DNA of 64,000 nucleotides from Parasphingopyxis lamellibrachiae (GCF_003385775.1 NZ_QRDP01000004.1:1-64000); one strand, 5' to 3'. Counted from the stretch's first letter, positions 34,217 to 43,346 are shown. Made by a program: numbers and translations. The notes: generated from the letters alone by a model not told the origin.

Positions 34217-35890
34217 TTAGCTTTGCGAGGCGGAGCGCACCTTCGCCACCGACGTGCCCGCCGCCAGCTGATCCTCGACATCGATTTTCAGGTGCAGAAG
34301 GCGGACACCTTTTTTCTCCTTGGCCCGGTCTAGCGCGGGTGCGAAATCCGCAGTCTGTTCGACCGTTTCTCCCGAGGCGCCATAGGCCCTGGCCAGCGCC
34401 GCAAAATCCGGATTGGTGAGCGCCGTGCCCGAGAGCCGCTCGGGATAGTTGCGTTCCTGGTGCATCCTGATCGTGCCGTAACTGCCATTGTCGATAACGA
34501 TCACGAGCATGTTGCAGCCATGCTGGACCGCGGTCGCCAATTCCTGCCCGTTCATCAGAAAGTCGCCATCGCCGGCAACGGCGATCACCTGACGGTCCGG
34601 ATAGCGCAGGGCGGCACCCACTGCCGCCGGAACGCCATAACCCATCGCGCCTGCCGTCGGTGCCAATTGGCAAACCGGCCCGCCATAGCGCCAGTAACGA
34701 TGCCACCAGCCGGAAAAATTGCCCGCGCCGTTGCAGATGATGCTGTCCGCGGGGAGGGTTTCGCGCACCGCTTTCACGCATTGTGCGAGATCCAGCGTCA
34801 GATCGTCATTGGGTTCAACCGTGTTCCAGGCCTCCCATTCGGCATGGGCCTCTTTGCCGCAATCGAAATCGATAATATCATGCTCCCAGAGCGAGGTTTC
34901 TTCCGAAAATTCGCGCATATCGGCACAGATGGCGAGATCGGTGCGATAGACGCTGCCCAGTTCTTCCGGATCGGGATGGACATGGACGAGCGTCTGATCG
35001 GGATGATCGGGCGTGATCAGTGTATAACCGTCGGTCGTAGCCTCGCCGAGCCGTGCGCCAACGACGAGCAACAGATCGGCGCCCCGGATCCGCTCGAGCA
35101 GCTTGGGATTCGGCCCATAGCCGAGATTGCCGGCCCAAACCGGGCTCTCGTTCGCAATCGCGTCCTGCCGCCGAAAGCCGCAGGCGACGGGCAGGCCGAT
35201 ATCCTCGGCGAATTCGCGGAAATAATGGGATGCGCCCGCGCACCAATCCGCGCCGCCGACGATGGCGACGGGTGAGACCGCGTCCTTCAGCAGCTCCATC
35301 ATAACGGCTATCGCCTCGGGATCGGGATGCTGGGCGGGGCGGATGATCTTGGGACGATCCATGGCCTCCACGGTATCGCGCAACATATCTTCAGGCAGCG
35401 CGAGCACGACCGGGCCGGGTCGGCCGTTCATTGCAACTGCATAGGCGCGCGCGATATATTCGGGAATGCGCTCGGCCTGGTCGATCTTCGCCGCCCATTT
35501 GCACATGGGGCCGAACATTGCCGGAAAGTCGATTTCCTGAAAGGCTTCGCGGTCCTTGTCGCTGCGCCCGACATCGCCGATGAAATAGATCATCGGCACT
35601 GAATCCTGCATCGCGACATGGACGCCGATCGAGCCATTGGTTGCGCCGGGCCCGCGGGTGACAAAGGCTATGCCGGGTTTACCCGTCATCGCGCCATCGG
35701 CCGCCGCCATGAAGGAGACGCCGCCTTCCTGGCGGCAGACGACGAGATCGATTTCCGACGTGTCGTGCAACGCATCGAGCACGGCGAGATAGCTCTCGCC
35801 GGGCACGCAGAAGATACGATCGCAGCCTTGCGTGACGAGATTGTCGACCAATATCTGGCCACCGGTGCGGGGTGTCGCTGCGTCGCTCAT
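34217..35890 (-). CDS. ThDP-dependent enzyme, acetolactate synthase-like (possible 2-oxo acid decarboxylase)
   Basis: A 557-residue protein with the three ThDP-enzyme domains. The N-terminal Pyr domain has IFCVPGESYLAVLDAL (about 18-33) and the activating glutamate in CRQEGG (about 48-53). The C-terminal PP domain has the GDG-N motif from AVAGDGDFLMNGQ to IVIDNGSYGT (about 420-455). Sequence style is acetolactate synthase large-subunit-like, but no small subunit (ilvH) is present. Its stop side follows thiSG convergently. Its ATG overlaps the upstream aldehyde dehydrogenase stop by four bases, so the two act together. That pairing recalls the cyanobacterial 2-oxoglutarate decarboxylase plus SSADH genes; substrate is inference. 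Confidence 0.82.
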   Translation of the reverse strand: MSDAATPRTGGQILVDNLVTQGCDRIFCVPGESYLAVLDALHDTSEIDLVVCRQEGGVSFMAAADGAMTGKPGIAFVTRGPGATNGSIGVHVAMQDSVPMIYFIGDVGRSDKDREAFQEIDFPAMFGPMCKWAAKIDQAERIPEYIARAYAVAMNGRPGPVVLALPEDMLRDTVEAMDRPKIIRPAQHPDPEAIAVMMELLKDAVSPVAIVGGADWCAGASHYFREFAEDIGLPVACGFRRQDAIANESPVWAGNLGYGPNPKLLERIRGADLLLVVGARLGEATTDGYTLITPDHPDQTLVHVHPDPEELGSVYRTDLAICADMREFSEETSLWEHDIIDFDCGKEAHAEWEAWNTVEPNDDLTLDLAQCVKAVRETLPADSIICNGAGNFSGWWHRYWRYGGPVCQLAPTAGAMGYGVPAAVGAALRYPDRQVIAVAGDGDFLMNGQELATAVQHGCNMLVIVIDNGSYGTIRMHQERNYPERLSGTALTNPDFAALARAYGASGETVEQTADFAPALDRAKEKKGVRLLHLKIDVEDQLAAGTSVAKVRSASQS

Positions 35891-37323
35891 GCCTGATGCA
35901 CCGCTTTGGTGACCATATAGGCCTCCAGCCCTTCCGGCCCATCCTCGCTCCCGAAGCCGGATTCCTTGATCCCGCCGAACGGCGCGTCGACCGCACTGAT
36001 GCCGACAGTATTGATCCCGACCATACCGCTTTCGATGGCATCGCCCAGCAGCATCGCCTGCCGGCCATTCTCGGTGAAGGCGAAGGCCGCGAGGCCGTAA
36101 GGGAGGCGGTTTGCCTGCTCGATAGCCTCGTCGAAACTCTCAAATGGCCGCATCATAGCGACCGGACCGAACGGCTCGTTGGCCATGATCTGTGCGTCTA
36201 GCGGGACATCGGCGATAACGGTCGGGCGGAAGAAGAAGCCGCTCTCGCCCAGCACATCGCCGCCGGTCATGATCCGCGCGCCCTTGTCGGCGGCATCGGC
36301 GATCAGTGCGCCGACCGCTTCGGGGCGGCGTTCATTGGCGAGCGGGCCCATCTGGGTCGCGTCTTCCAGGCCGTTGCCCACCGTCAACTGTTGCGTACGC
36401 TTCGTGAATTCGTCGACGAAACGGTCGTAAATGCCGTTCTGCACATAAAACCGCGTCGGGCTCACACAGACCTGTCCGGCATTGCGGAACTTCTGCGGGA
36501 CGATGATATCGAGGGTGCGCTCCAGATCGCAATCGTCGAACACGAGCACCGGCGCATGGCCGCCCAGCTCCATTGTCGTGCGCTTCACGCCATCTGCAGC
36601 AAGTTTCATCAGATGCTTGCCGACCGGCACCGAGCCGGTGAAGCTGATCTTGCGGACAATCGGCGAGGCGATGAGATGCGTGCTGACTTGGTCGGGCACG
36701 CCGAACACCATCTGCGCAACGTTTCCGGGCACGCCCGCGTCGAGCACGCAGCGCATCAACTCCATTGCGCACGCCGGGGTTTCCTCGGGCGGTTTGCAGA
36801 TGATCGAGCAGCCTGCTGCCAGGGCGGGGGCGAGTTTGCGGGCCATCAGAAAAAGCGGAAAGTTCCACGGGCTGAACGCGGCCACCGGGCCAACGGGCTG
36901 CTTGATCACGATCGCGCGCTGCCCGGTGGGGCGAACAAGGACGCGGCCATGGGCCCGCTTCGCTTCCTCGGCAAAATAGTCGAACAGCGCGGCGGCGCCC
37001 AGCACTTCGCCCATCGCCTCCTTGACCGGCTTGCCCTGTTCCATCGTCAGGAGTGGCGCGATATCGCTCACCCGTTCGCGTAACAGCTCGGCGGCCTTGC
37101 GCAGGATTGCGCCCCGCTCGTTGACGTCCCGTGCTTTCCATTCGCGAAAACCGAGCTCCGACGCGGCCAGGGCATGGTCGAGATCGTCGGCCGTCGCCAG
37201 AGGTAGCGCGGCCAGTGTTTCGCCAGTCGCAGGATTGACGACATCCTGCATCTGCCGGTCTCCGGCTTCGATCCATTCGCTATCGATATGGAAGCGCAGA
37301 TTTTGCGGATATTCGGTGCTCAT
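35887..37323 (-). CDS. NAD(P)-dependent succinate-semialdehyde dehydrogenase-type ALDH
   Basis: A 478-residue aldehyde dehydrogenase, normal length. The cofactor site has SPWNFPLFLMARKLAPALAAG (about 148-168), the glycine motif FTGSVPVGKHL (about 226-236), the catalytic Glu in ELGGHAP (about 250) and catalytic Cys in NAGQVCVSPTRF (about 284). The pattern matches GabD-like enzymes that oxidise succinate semialdehyde to succinate. The start at 37323 (MSTEYPQNLRF) is supported by alignment to family length; a frame extends upstream without signals. It is the first gene of a two-gene operon with the ThDP enzyme. Confidence 0.88.
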   Translation of the reverse strand: MSTEYPQNLRFHIDSEWIEAGDRQMQDVVNPATGETLAALPLATADDLDHALAASELGFREWKARDVNERGAILRKAAELLRERVSDIAPLLTMEQGKPVKEAMGEVLGAAALFDYFAEEAKRAHGRVLVRPTGQRAIVIKQPVGPVAAFSPWNFPLFLMARKLAPALAAGCSIICKPPEETPACAMELMRCVLDAGVPGNVAQMVFGVPDQVSTHLIASPIVRKISFTGSVPVGKHLMKLAADGVKRTTMELGGHAPVLVFDDCDLERTLDIIVPQKFRNAGQVCVSPTRFYVQNGIYDRFVDEFTKRTQQLTVGNGLEDATQMGPLANERRPEAVGALIADAADKGARIMTGGDVLGESGFFFRPTVIADVPLDAQIMANEPFGPVAMMRPFESFDEAIEQANRLPYGLAAFAFTENGRQAMLLGDAIESGMVGINTVGISAVDAPFGGIKESGFGSEDGPEGLEAYMVTKAVHQA

Positions 37324-37358
37324 AATGTGTTTCCCGGGAGGATTTTTCTCTGCCCCGG

Positions 37359-37387
37359 CTATTAAGTCACTTGACCCGCGCGGGCAA
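37359..37387 (-). promoter_or_regulatory. Candidate promoter of the ALDH-ThDP operon
   Basis: On the minus strand TTGCCC (37387-37382) and TAATAG (37364-37359) are 17 bp apart, about 36 bp upstream of the ALDH ATG. The spacer contains the palindrome CCGCGCGG. Moderate matches only. Confidence 0.4.
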
Positions 37388-37453
37388 CGATAGTTGGCTG
37401 CCCTGCAAAGGCGGCAAAAGAAAACAAGGCCGCATTCCAGGAGAGGATGAGAC

Positions 37454-38371
37454 ATGGAACTGGTAACAGACGGACTGCGCTTCCCGGAAGGTCCGGTGGC
37501 GATGGACGATGGCAGCATTGTGCTGGTCGAGATCGCGGCGGGACGGATTACACGGGTTCGGTCCGACGGTACGAAGGAGATCGTTGCGGAACCGGGCGGC
37601 GGACCCAATGGACTGGCGATCGGCCCCGATGGCAAGCTCTATGTCTGCAACAATGGTGGCTTCAACTATGTCGAATCAGGCGGCATGCTGGCGCCCCACG
37701 GCATCGCCGAAGACTATTCCGGCGGACGGATTGAGCGGATCGATCTGGAAACCGGTGCAGTGGAGACTCTCTACAAGTCCGGTGATTTCGGCTGCACGTT
37801 GCGCGGTCCAAATGACATTGTTTTCGATGCTTATGGTGGTTTCTGGTTCACCGACCACGGCAAGCAGAATTTTGAAACGCGCTGCCACGACATTGTTGGC
37901 ATCTTTTACGCAAAGGCCGATGGCAGCCACCTCGAAGAAGTGATTTTCCCGTCATACAATCCCAACGGTGTGGGCCTCTCTCCCGATGGCAAGACGCTCT
38001 ACGCGGCCGAAACATTCACCTGCCGGCTAACCGCATTCAATATCATTGCGCCCGGCAAGGTCGACGATGCTGCGGGGCCTGGCGGCCCGGGTATCCCGCT
38101 CTACCGGCCGGCAGGATATAAGTTTTTCGATAGCCTGGGCATGGAGGCGAATGGCAATATTTGCGTCGCGACAATCGGCGAATGCGGAATTTCCGTCGTC
38201 TCTCCTGCTGGTGAGCTGGTCGAATTTGTAGAGACTGACGATATCTTCACAACCAATATCTGCTGGGGAGGCGCGGATATGCGCACCGCCTATATCTGCC
38301 TGTCGGGTACGGGCCGGCTGGTGAAAACCGAATGGGCCCGGCCGGGCCTCAGACTGGAGCATAACGCTTGA
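37454..38371 (+). CDS. SMP-30/gluconolactonase family protein
   Basis: A 305-residue six-bladed beta-propeller hydrolase of the SMP-30/Gnl/LRE family, which opens sugar or aromatic lactones with a divalent metal. Diagnostic features are LRFPEGPVAMDDGSIVLVEI (about 7-26, metal Glu), PGGGPNGLAIGPDGKLYVCNNGG (about 48-70), RGPNDIVFDAYGGFWFTDHG (about 116-135) and PNGVGLSPDGKTLYAAET (about 170-187, metal Asn and Asp). No signal peptide, so cytosolic. It starts a three-gene overlapping run with a HAD phosphatase and an S51-like protein, divergent from the ALDH operon. The lactone is unknown. Confidence 0.87.
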   Translation: MELVTDGLRFPEGPVAMDDGSIVLVEIAAGRITRVRSDGTKEIVAEPGGGPNGLAIGPDGKLYVCNNGGFNYVESGGMLAPHGIAEDYSGGRIERIDLETGAVETLYKSGDFGCTLRGPNDIVFDAYGGFWFTDHGKQNFETRCHDIVGIFYAKADGSHLEEVIFPSYNPNGVGLSPDGKTLYAAETFTCRLTAFNIIAPGKVDDAAGPGGPGIPLYRPAGYKFFDSLGMEANGNICVATIGECGISVVSPAGELVEFVETDDIFTTNICWGGADMRTAYICLSGTGRLVKTEWARPGLRLEHNA

Positions 38372-39021
38372 GCTATTCTGCGATTATCTGGGACTTTGGC
38401 GGCGTCATTACGTCCTCGCCGTTCGATGCGTTCAACCGGATGGAGGAAGCGCGCGGCATGCCGGTGAACAGCGTTCGCCGGATCAATGCGACCAATCCGG
38501 ACGGCAACGCCTGGGCGCTGTTCGAACGCGCCGAAATCGATGCTGCGCAGTTTGACGAGCTGTTCGCCGAGGAAGCCCGCGCCATGGGTGTGGAATTGCG
38601 GGGAAGCGATGTGCTTGCCTGTCTTTCCGGCGATATCCGGCCCAAAATGGTCGCGGCGCTCGATGTGCTCAAATCCAAGGGGCACAAGCTAGGCTGCATC
38701 ACCAACAATGTTCCCGCGGGGAAGGGCGCTGGCATGGCCGGGTCCGAGCAGAAGGCGATGGCCATTGCCGATATCATGACCCGTTTCGATCATGTCATCG
38801 AAAGCTCCAAAGCGGGCGTGCGCAAGCCTGACCCGCGAATCTATCAGATGATGTGCGAAACCCTGGATGTTGAACCGGCCGAATGCGTTTATCTCGACGA
38901 TCTGGGGATCAACTGCAAGCCGGCGGCGGCGCTGGGCATGGCGGCGATCAAGGTGACCGGGGAAGCGCAGGCGCTCGATGATCTGGGAACGGTTCTGGAA
39001 TTGCAGGACGGATGGCTTTGA
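38368..39021 (+). CDS. HAD-IA family phosphatase (epoxide hydrolase N-domain/YihX-like)
   Basis: A 217-residue HAD hydrolase. Motif I is IIWDFGGVITSSPF, with the usual second Asp replaced by Gly as in YihX-like phosphatases. Motif II has GCITNNV (about 110-116), motif III the lysine in SSKAGVRKPDP (about 149-159) and motif IV YLDDLGINC (about 173-181). Its start is a TTG inside TTGA, overlapping the SMP-30 stop by four bases. That implies translational coupling and a shared pathway, possibly dephosphorylation of a sugar phosphate. Substrate not determined. Confidence 0.8.
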   Translation: MSYSAIIWDFGGVITSSPFDAFNRMEEARGMPVNSVRRINATNPDGNAWALFERAEIDAAQFDELFAEEARAMGVELRGSDVLACLSGDIRPKMVAALDVLKSKGHKLGCITNNVPAGKGAGMAGSEQKAMAIADIMTRFDHVIESSKAGVRKPDPRIYQMMCETLDVEPAECVYLDDLGINCKPAAALGMAAIKVTGEAQALDDLGTVLELQDGWL

Positions 39022-40286
39022 GGCGGTTGCTGGCGATTGTTGGCGTGCTGCTGGCCGGGTGGCTCCTGTTCAGCGGCCCGGCCCAGGCGGTAAATGGCCG
39101 ATTGTTGATTGTCGGCGGCGGGCTCAGCCTCGAAAATGACGCCATCTACCGCGCGTTGATAGACCATCGCCCGGCTGATGCGCCGCGCATCGCGATCATC
39201 CCGGCGGCATCAGCCGAACCGGCCAGCCAGGCCGCCATCTTTGCCGGGGGATTGATGTTTCATGGCGTGGAGCCGGAAAACATCGCGATTGTGCACCTTG
39301 CCCGATCCGACGATCCTGACACGCCAGACGTAGACGAAACTGACTGGGCGGCGGGCGCGGATAGCGCCGAGGAAATTGCGAAGATCGAAAATGCCGGAGC
39401 AATCTGGTTCGCCGGGGGCAATCCGCAGCGGTTGACCGCACTGCTTGTGCAGGGGCGGGGCGCCGATAGCCCTATGCTGGCGGCCATCCGGGCGCGGCTG
39501 GCAGCGGGCGCGATTGTTGGCGGTATCGATGGGGCCGCGGCCGCGATGAGCAATCCGATGATCGCGCACGGCGATGCGTTCAACGCACTGTTCAGCGAAA
39601 TAAGGGCGGACTCGCAGGAGTTTGCAAACGGGGTCCAGCCACTGGTGATGCCGCAGGGTCTGCGTCTCTTTTCGCCGTTCACCATCGATACCCGTTTCGG
39701 CCAGGAAGGGCGTCTCGGCCGGCTGGCGCACGCGATAATGGGGCAGCCCGGACCCGCGCGCATCGGCCTTGGCATCGATGTCGATACCGGGCTGCTTGTC
39801 GATCTCGAACGGGCGAGCGCGCGGGTGTTGGGACCGGGGGCGGTGACGCTGCTCGACGGCCGGCGGGCATCGCGGACGGCCAGTATATCGGGGTTTCTGG
39901 TCCGCGGCCTGCGATTGTCGCGATTGCACGAGGGGGATCGGCTGTCGCTCACCGATCTGGAGGTCAGTCCAGACGCAGACCGTCGTCCGGTCGAGGACCG
40001 CCAGAGGGTGTATGGCGGTATCTGGCCGAGCGCACGCTCGCTAGACGCCCTGGAAAGCGAGCGCCGAACCCTTCAGGTAAGCGAACGTTATCTGGGGGGC
40101 AATGCCGTGATCGATGTCGATGTCCGGCAGGATCACGGCAAGCGCAATGCCGAGTTCACCTTTGTCGGCAGGCCCGAAAGCCGGTACTGGAGGAGGGCGG
40201 GCGATGAGGGATGGGCCGGCACCCTTACCAGCATTTCGCTAACGATCGACGGGCATTTTTCCCCGAGCACCTCACCCCGGCCGTAA
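39012..40286 (+). CDS. Cyanophycinase-like (peptidase S51) exported protein lacking the serine nucleophile
   Basis: A 424-residue protein. A signal peptide (about 1-26, ending GPAQA) directs export. The S51/glutaminase-like fold follows (about 28-300), with GRLLIVGGGLSLENDAIY, IPAASAEPASQAA, AIWFAGGNPQRL (about 130-141) and IVGGIDGAAAAMSNPMI (about 168-184). In cyanophycinases the last motif is G-T-S-A-G, where Ser is the nucleophile; here Asp173 occupies that place. It may therefore be a non-peptidase binding protein or use other chemistry. A C-terminal domain (about 300-424) of unknown type follows. It overlaps the HAD gene by ten bases. No cyanophycin synthetase is nearby. Confidence 0.78.
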   Translation: MALRRLLAIVGVLLAGWLLFSGPAQAVNGRLLIVGGGLSLENDAIYRALIDHRPADAPRIAIIPAASAEPASQAAIFAGGLMFHGVEPENIAIVHLARSDDPDTPDVDETDWAAGADSAEEIAKIENAGAIWFAGGNPQRLTALLVQGRGADSPMLAAIRARLAAGAIVGGIDGAAAAMSNPMIAHGDAFNALFSEIRADSQEFANGVQPLVMPQGLRLFSPFTIDTRFGQEGRLGRLAHAIMGQPGPARIGLGIDVDTGLLVDLERASARVLGPGAVTLLDGRRASRTASISGFLVRGLRLSRLHEGDRLSLTDLEVSPDADRRPVEDRQRVYGGIWPSARSLDALESERRTLQVSERYLGGNAVIDVDVRQDHGKRNAEFTFVGRPESRYWRRAGDEGWAGTLTSISLTIDGHFSPSTSPRP

Positions 40287-40292
40287 CCGCTC

Positions 40293-41096
40293 CTAATGCG
40301 CCATGAAGACCGGCACAGGCGAACGCTGGATGAAGTGTCGGGAGACGCCGCCGAACAGAGTCTGACGGACGCGGCTGTGCCCATAGGCGCCCATCACCAT
40401 ATAATCGGCTTCGCGATCGATAAGCAGGCTGTGCATCGCATCGGCAATTTTTTCGTTCCGCTCACGCTGGATCAGATCGGCCTTGATGCCGTGGCGCGAA
40501 AGATAGACGGCAGCGGTCGAAGCCGGGAAATAAGCCGGATCCTCGCCAATCGTGACGACCTCGACCGAACTCGCGGTCTGCAAGATGGGGACGGCTGCGC
40601 GCATGGCATTGCCGGCCTGTTCCGACCCGTTCCAGGCAATAACGGCCTTGCCTGCGCAGTCGAGCGCCTTGCTGGACTGGGGTACCGCCAGGACCGGGCA
40701 CTGGGCTGTCATGACCATATAGGTGACGCTGGAAGCGAGATCGGCGTCGTGATCTCCGGCTGGTTCGCTGAGTACGGCAACATCGGCCATGCGCGACTGG
40801 CTGACCAGCACATCGTCCGGGGCGCCGTCTTCAGACAGGAAATCCCATGACACGTCCTCGTTCGCCATGGTTTCCCGCAGCATTTCGCGCTTGCGCTCGG
40901 CTTCCTCGAGGGCGGCTTCGCGCTGTTCCGCGACATAGTAGGAGCCGCCAAAGGGATCGAGCGCTACATAATCGCTGACCGGAATGCCATGCAGGAAGGT
41001 GATATGCCCATTATTCGCGCGTCCGATATCAAGCGCCGCCTGTAGGCGGGATTCGAAGCCTTCTTCGTCATTTACAGATAACAGGATGGATTTCAT
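40293..41096 (-). CDS. Universal stress protein (tandem UspA domains)
   Basis: A 267-residue protein of two UspA halves. The second half carries the ATP-binding signature GAYGHSRVRQTLFGGVSRH (about 240-258); the first half is degenerate. The start at 41096 (MKSILLSVNDEEG) follows GGGAGA by six bases; a long open frame upstream is the promoter region. An FNR/FixK-type box with correct spacing to a -10 lies upstream, which fits induction under low oxygen. The gene is convergent with the S51-like gene, six bases from its stop. Confidence 0.9.
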   Translation of the reverse strand: MKSILLSVNDEEGFESRLQAALDIGRANNGHITFLHGIPVSDYVALDPFGGSYYVAEQREAALEEAERKREMLRETMANEDVSWDFLSEDGAPDDVLVSQSRMADVAVLSEPAGDHDADLASSVTYMVMTAQCPVLAVPQSSKALDCAGKAVIAWNGSEQAGNAMRAAVPILQTASSVEVVTIGEDPAYFPASTAAVYLSRHGIKADLIQRERNEKIADAMHSLLIDREADYMVMGAYGHSRVRQTLFGGVSRHFIQRSPVPVFMAH

Positions 41097-41132
41097 TATC
41101 ATTCTCCCAGAACGAACTGACTCTTCCATTTC

Positions 41133-41174
41133 CGTATAGGACAGTTCAGGGAGCTGCGCATTGATCAAGGTCAA
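41133..41174 (-). promoter_or_regulatory. FNR/FixK-type class II promoter of the universal stress gene
   Basis: The box TTGATCAAGGTCAA (41161-41174; on the minus strand TTGACCTTGATCAA) differs from TTGAT-N4-ATCAA by one base. A -10-like TATACG lies at 41138-41133 on the minus strand, with 22 bp between them. That places the box centre at about -41.5 from a start near 41127, exactly the class II arrangement. Confidence 0.65.
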
Positions 41175-41284
41175 ATAGCGCGCTTTCCGCATTGACCCGA
41201 TCTAATGCGAATAGTACGCAATAGCAATTATAGATCAAGGGGCCAGGCATTCGCTCTGTCCAGTCAATGAAAAGGATGATCGGA

Positions 41285-41839
41285 ATGAACAAGGTTAAGC
41301 TGCGCCGTACCCTGGTGAATATCCATCTTTACCTGGCGGCTATGCTGGCTCCGGCTTTTCTGCTCATGGCGATCACGGGCGGGTTGTACCTGGCCGGCGT
41401 TCAGGGCGATAGTGTAGAGACGGACCTTGCCGCGCCGACCGGCTATGCACTGGAGGCCGAAAACCCGGAGCTGGAGGCTGAAGTCCGGCGTTATATTTCC
41501 GATCAGAACCTTGATATCGAGTTCGACTATATCCGGGGCCGCGGAGACAGTTTCGTTACCCGGCCAACATCGCGGCCTCATCTGCGTGTCGAAAATGGCG
41601 AGCAGGAAACCAGCGTTCAGCTTGTTGAGCCTGATCTGCTGGAGTCGCTGACAGAGCTGCACAAGGGCCATGGCCCCCAGATATACCGCACCTATGGCAT
41701 CGTCGTTGGGGTGGCGCTCTTTTTCGTCGTGTTCGGCGGTGTGCTGGTCGGGCTACTTGCACCAGCCTATCGGCGTCCGACAATCCTGACCCTCGCGGCC
41801 GGAAGCCTGATCTTCGCCTATCTCGCATTCTGGGCCTGA
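41285..41839 (+). CDS. PepSY-associated transmembrane protein
   Basis: A 184-residue membrane protein. A first helix (about 12-32) follows the family opening LRRTLVNIHLYLAAMLAPAFLLM; a periplasmic loop (about 36-130) contains LTELHKGHGPQIYRTYG; two more helices lie at about 132-152 and 160-183. The His-rich helix ends suggest haem or metal contact, as in PepSY-TM proteins tied to iron or respiratory reduction. Function is not known. I chose ATG 41285 because AAGGA lies eight bases upstream; the ATG at 41267 has no SD. Confidence 0.72.
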   Translation: MNKVKLRRTLVNIHLYLAAMLAPAFLLMAITGGLYLAGVQGDSVETDLAAPTGYALEAENPELEAEVRRYISDQNLDIEFDYIRGRGDSFVTRPTSRPHLRVENGEQETSVQLVEPDLLESLTELHKGHGPQIYRTYGIVVGVALFFVVFGGVLVGLLAPAYRRPTILTLAAGSLIFAYLAFWA

Positions 41840-41889
41840 GCGGAGCGATTGTCCGGATGGCCGCGGGCGGCAATTGTCGGTCGCTCCGC
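41840..41889 (+). terminator. Inverted repeat after the PepSY-TM gene
   Basis: Perfect nine-base arms GCGGAGCGA (41840-41848) and TCGCTCCGC (41881-41889) flank a GC-rich 32-base centre, starting one base after the stop codon. It has no U-run, so factor-independent termination is uncertain. A smaller hairpin ATGGGG/CCCCAT (41954-41969) lies just before the scoA SD. Confidence 0.4.
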
Positions 41890-41982
41890 AGTTGCAGATT
41901 TCGAGACCGGGGTGACGGATACGGCAATTGACCCGACCCGTGGCGGCTGCCTAATGGGGCAAACCCCATGCGGAGCTCGACG

Positions 41983-42690
41983 ATGAAGAAAATTTACCCG
42001 AATGCTGCTGCGGCGCTCGATGGCCTGCTGTTCGATGGCATGCATATCTGCGCGGGCGGCTTTGGCCTGTGCGGTATTCCCGAGCGGCTGATCGACGCGA
42101 TCCGCGATGCGGGTACGAAAGACCTCACCATCGCCTCCAACAATGCGGGCATTGACGGGGAGGGGCTGGGCAAGCTGCTCCGTACCAAACAGGTCAAGAA
42201 GATGATCTCCTCCTATGTCGGGGAAAATAAGGAATTCGAGCGGCAGTTTCTCTCCAAGGAGCTCGAAGTGGAGTTCTGCCCTCAGGGGACGCTCGCGGAG
42301 CGGTGCCGGGCTGGCGGTGCGGGTATTCCGGGGTTCTACACGAAGACCGGCGTCGGCACGGTGGTCGCCGAAGGCAAGGAAGTGAAGCAGTTCGACGGCG
42401 AAGATTACATCCTTGAGCGCGGCATCTTTGCCGATCTGTGCATCATCAAGGGCTGGAAGGCGGACAAATCGGGCAATCTCGTTTTCCGCAAAACGGCGCG
42501 CAACTTCAACGCCCCGATGGCGACGGCCGGCAAGATCTGCGTCGCCGAGGTCGAGGAAATCGTCGAGGTCGGGGAACTCGATCCGGACGGCATTCATCTG
42601 CCGGGCATTTACGTCAAACGTCTGATAGACGGTTCGCCCTATGACAAGAAGATCGAGTTCGAGACCACCCGCGAGAGGGAGAGCGCCTAA
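41983..42690 (+). CDS. scoA: 3-oxoacid CoA-transferase subunit A
   Basis: A 235-residue alpha subunit of succinyl-CoA:3-ketoacid CoA-transferase. It begins [20 protein letters not shown] and contains the CoA-transferase I motif [15 protein letters not shown] (about 24-38), then [18 protein letters not shown] and the late [16 protein letters not shown]. The complex moves CoA from succinyl-CoA to acetoacetate in ketone or PHB breakdown. Start 41983 is supported by GGAG seven bases upstream; an ATG at 41968 lies inside a hairpin. It shares one base with scoB. Confidence 0.93.
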   Translation: MKKIYPNAAAALDGLLFDGMHICAGGFGLCGIPERLIDAIRDAGTKDLTIASNNAGIDGEGLGKLLRTKQVKKMISSYVGENKEFERQFLSKELEVEFCPQGTLAERCRAGGAGIPGFYTKTGVGTVVAEGKEVKQFDGEDYILERGIFADLCIIKGWKADKSGNLVFRKTARNFNAPMATAGKICVAEVEEIVEVGELDPDGIHLPGIYVKRLIDGSPYDKKIEFETTRERESA

Positions 42691-43346
42691 TGGCCCAGGA
42701 AAACCAAGGGTGGGACCGCAACCAGATGGCCGCGCGGGCGGCGCAGGAGCTTGAGGATGGCTATTATGTCAATCTCGGCATCGGTATCCCGACGCTGGTC
42801 GCCAACCATATCCCGGATGGTGTCGAGGTTACCTTGCAGTCCGAAAACGGCATGCTCGGCATTGGGCCGTTTCCCTATCCCGAAGATATCGACGCGGATC
42901 TCATAAACGCCGGTAAACAGACTATCAGCGAATTGCCCTCGTCGAGTTATTTCGGCTCGTCCGACAGTTTTGCGATGATCCGTGGCGGGCACATCGATCT
43001 GACGGTGCTCGGTGCGATGGAGATTGCGGAAAATGGCGACATCGCCAACTGGATGATCCCTGGCAAGATGATCAAGGGCATGGGCGGCGCGATGGATCTC
43101 GTCGCGGGCGTGAAAAAGATCATCGTCGTGATGGATCACAATTCCAAGGCGGGCGATCCCAAGTTCATTCCGGAATGCACGCTGCCGCTGACCGGGACCA
43201 ATGTCGTCGACATGATCATTACCAATCTCGGTGTGTTCCGCCGCCCCGATCATGACAGCCCGTTCGAACTGATCGAGTTGGCGCCGGGCGTGACGGTCGA
43301 GGAAGTGGGTGGGAAGACGACGGCGCACTATATCGAAGTGCTTTGA
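42690..43346 (+). CDS. scoB: 3-oxoacid CoA-transferase subunit B
   Basis: A 218-residue beta subunit. The catalytic glutamate is in [13 protein letters not shown] (about 49-61), with [27 protein letters not shown] (about 100-126) and the C-terminal [22 protein letters not shown]. It overlaps scoA by one base (TAATG) and the next gene by one base (TGATG), so all three are translated from one message. A diverged second copy of its C-terminal coding segment lies 1 kb downstream. Confidence 0.94.
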   Translation: MAQENQGWDRNQMAARAAQELEDGYYVNLGIGIPTLVANHIPDGVEVTLQSENGMLGIGPFPYPEDIDADLINAGKQTISELPSSSYFGSSDSFAMIRGGHIDLTVLGAMEIAENGDIANWMIPGKMIKGMGGAMDLVAGVKKIIVVMDHNSKAGDPKFIPECTLPLTGTNVVDMIITNLGVFRRPDHDSPFELIELAPGVTVEEVGGKTTAHYIEVL

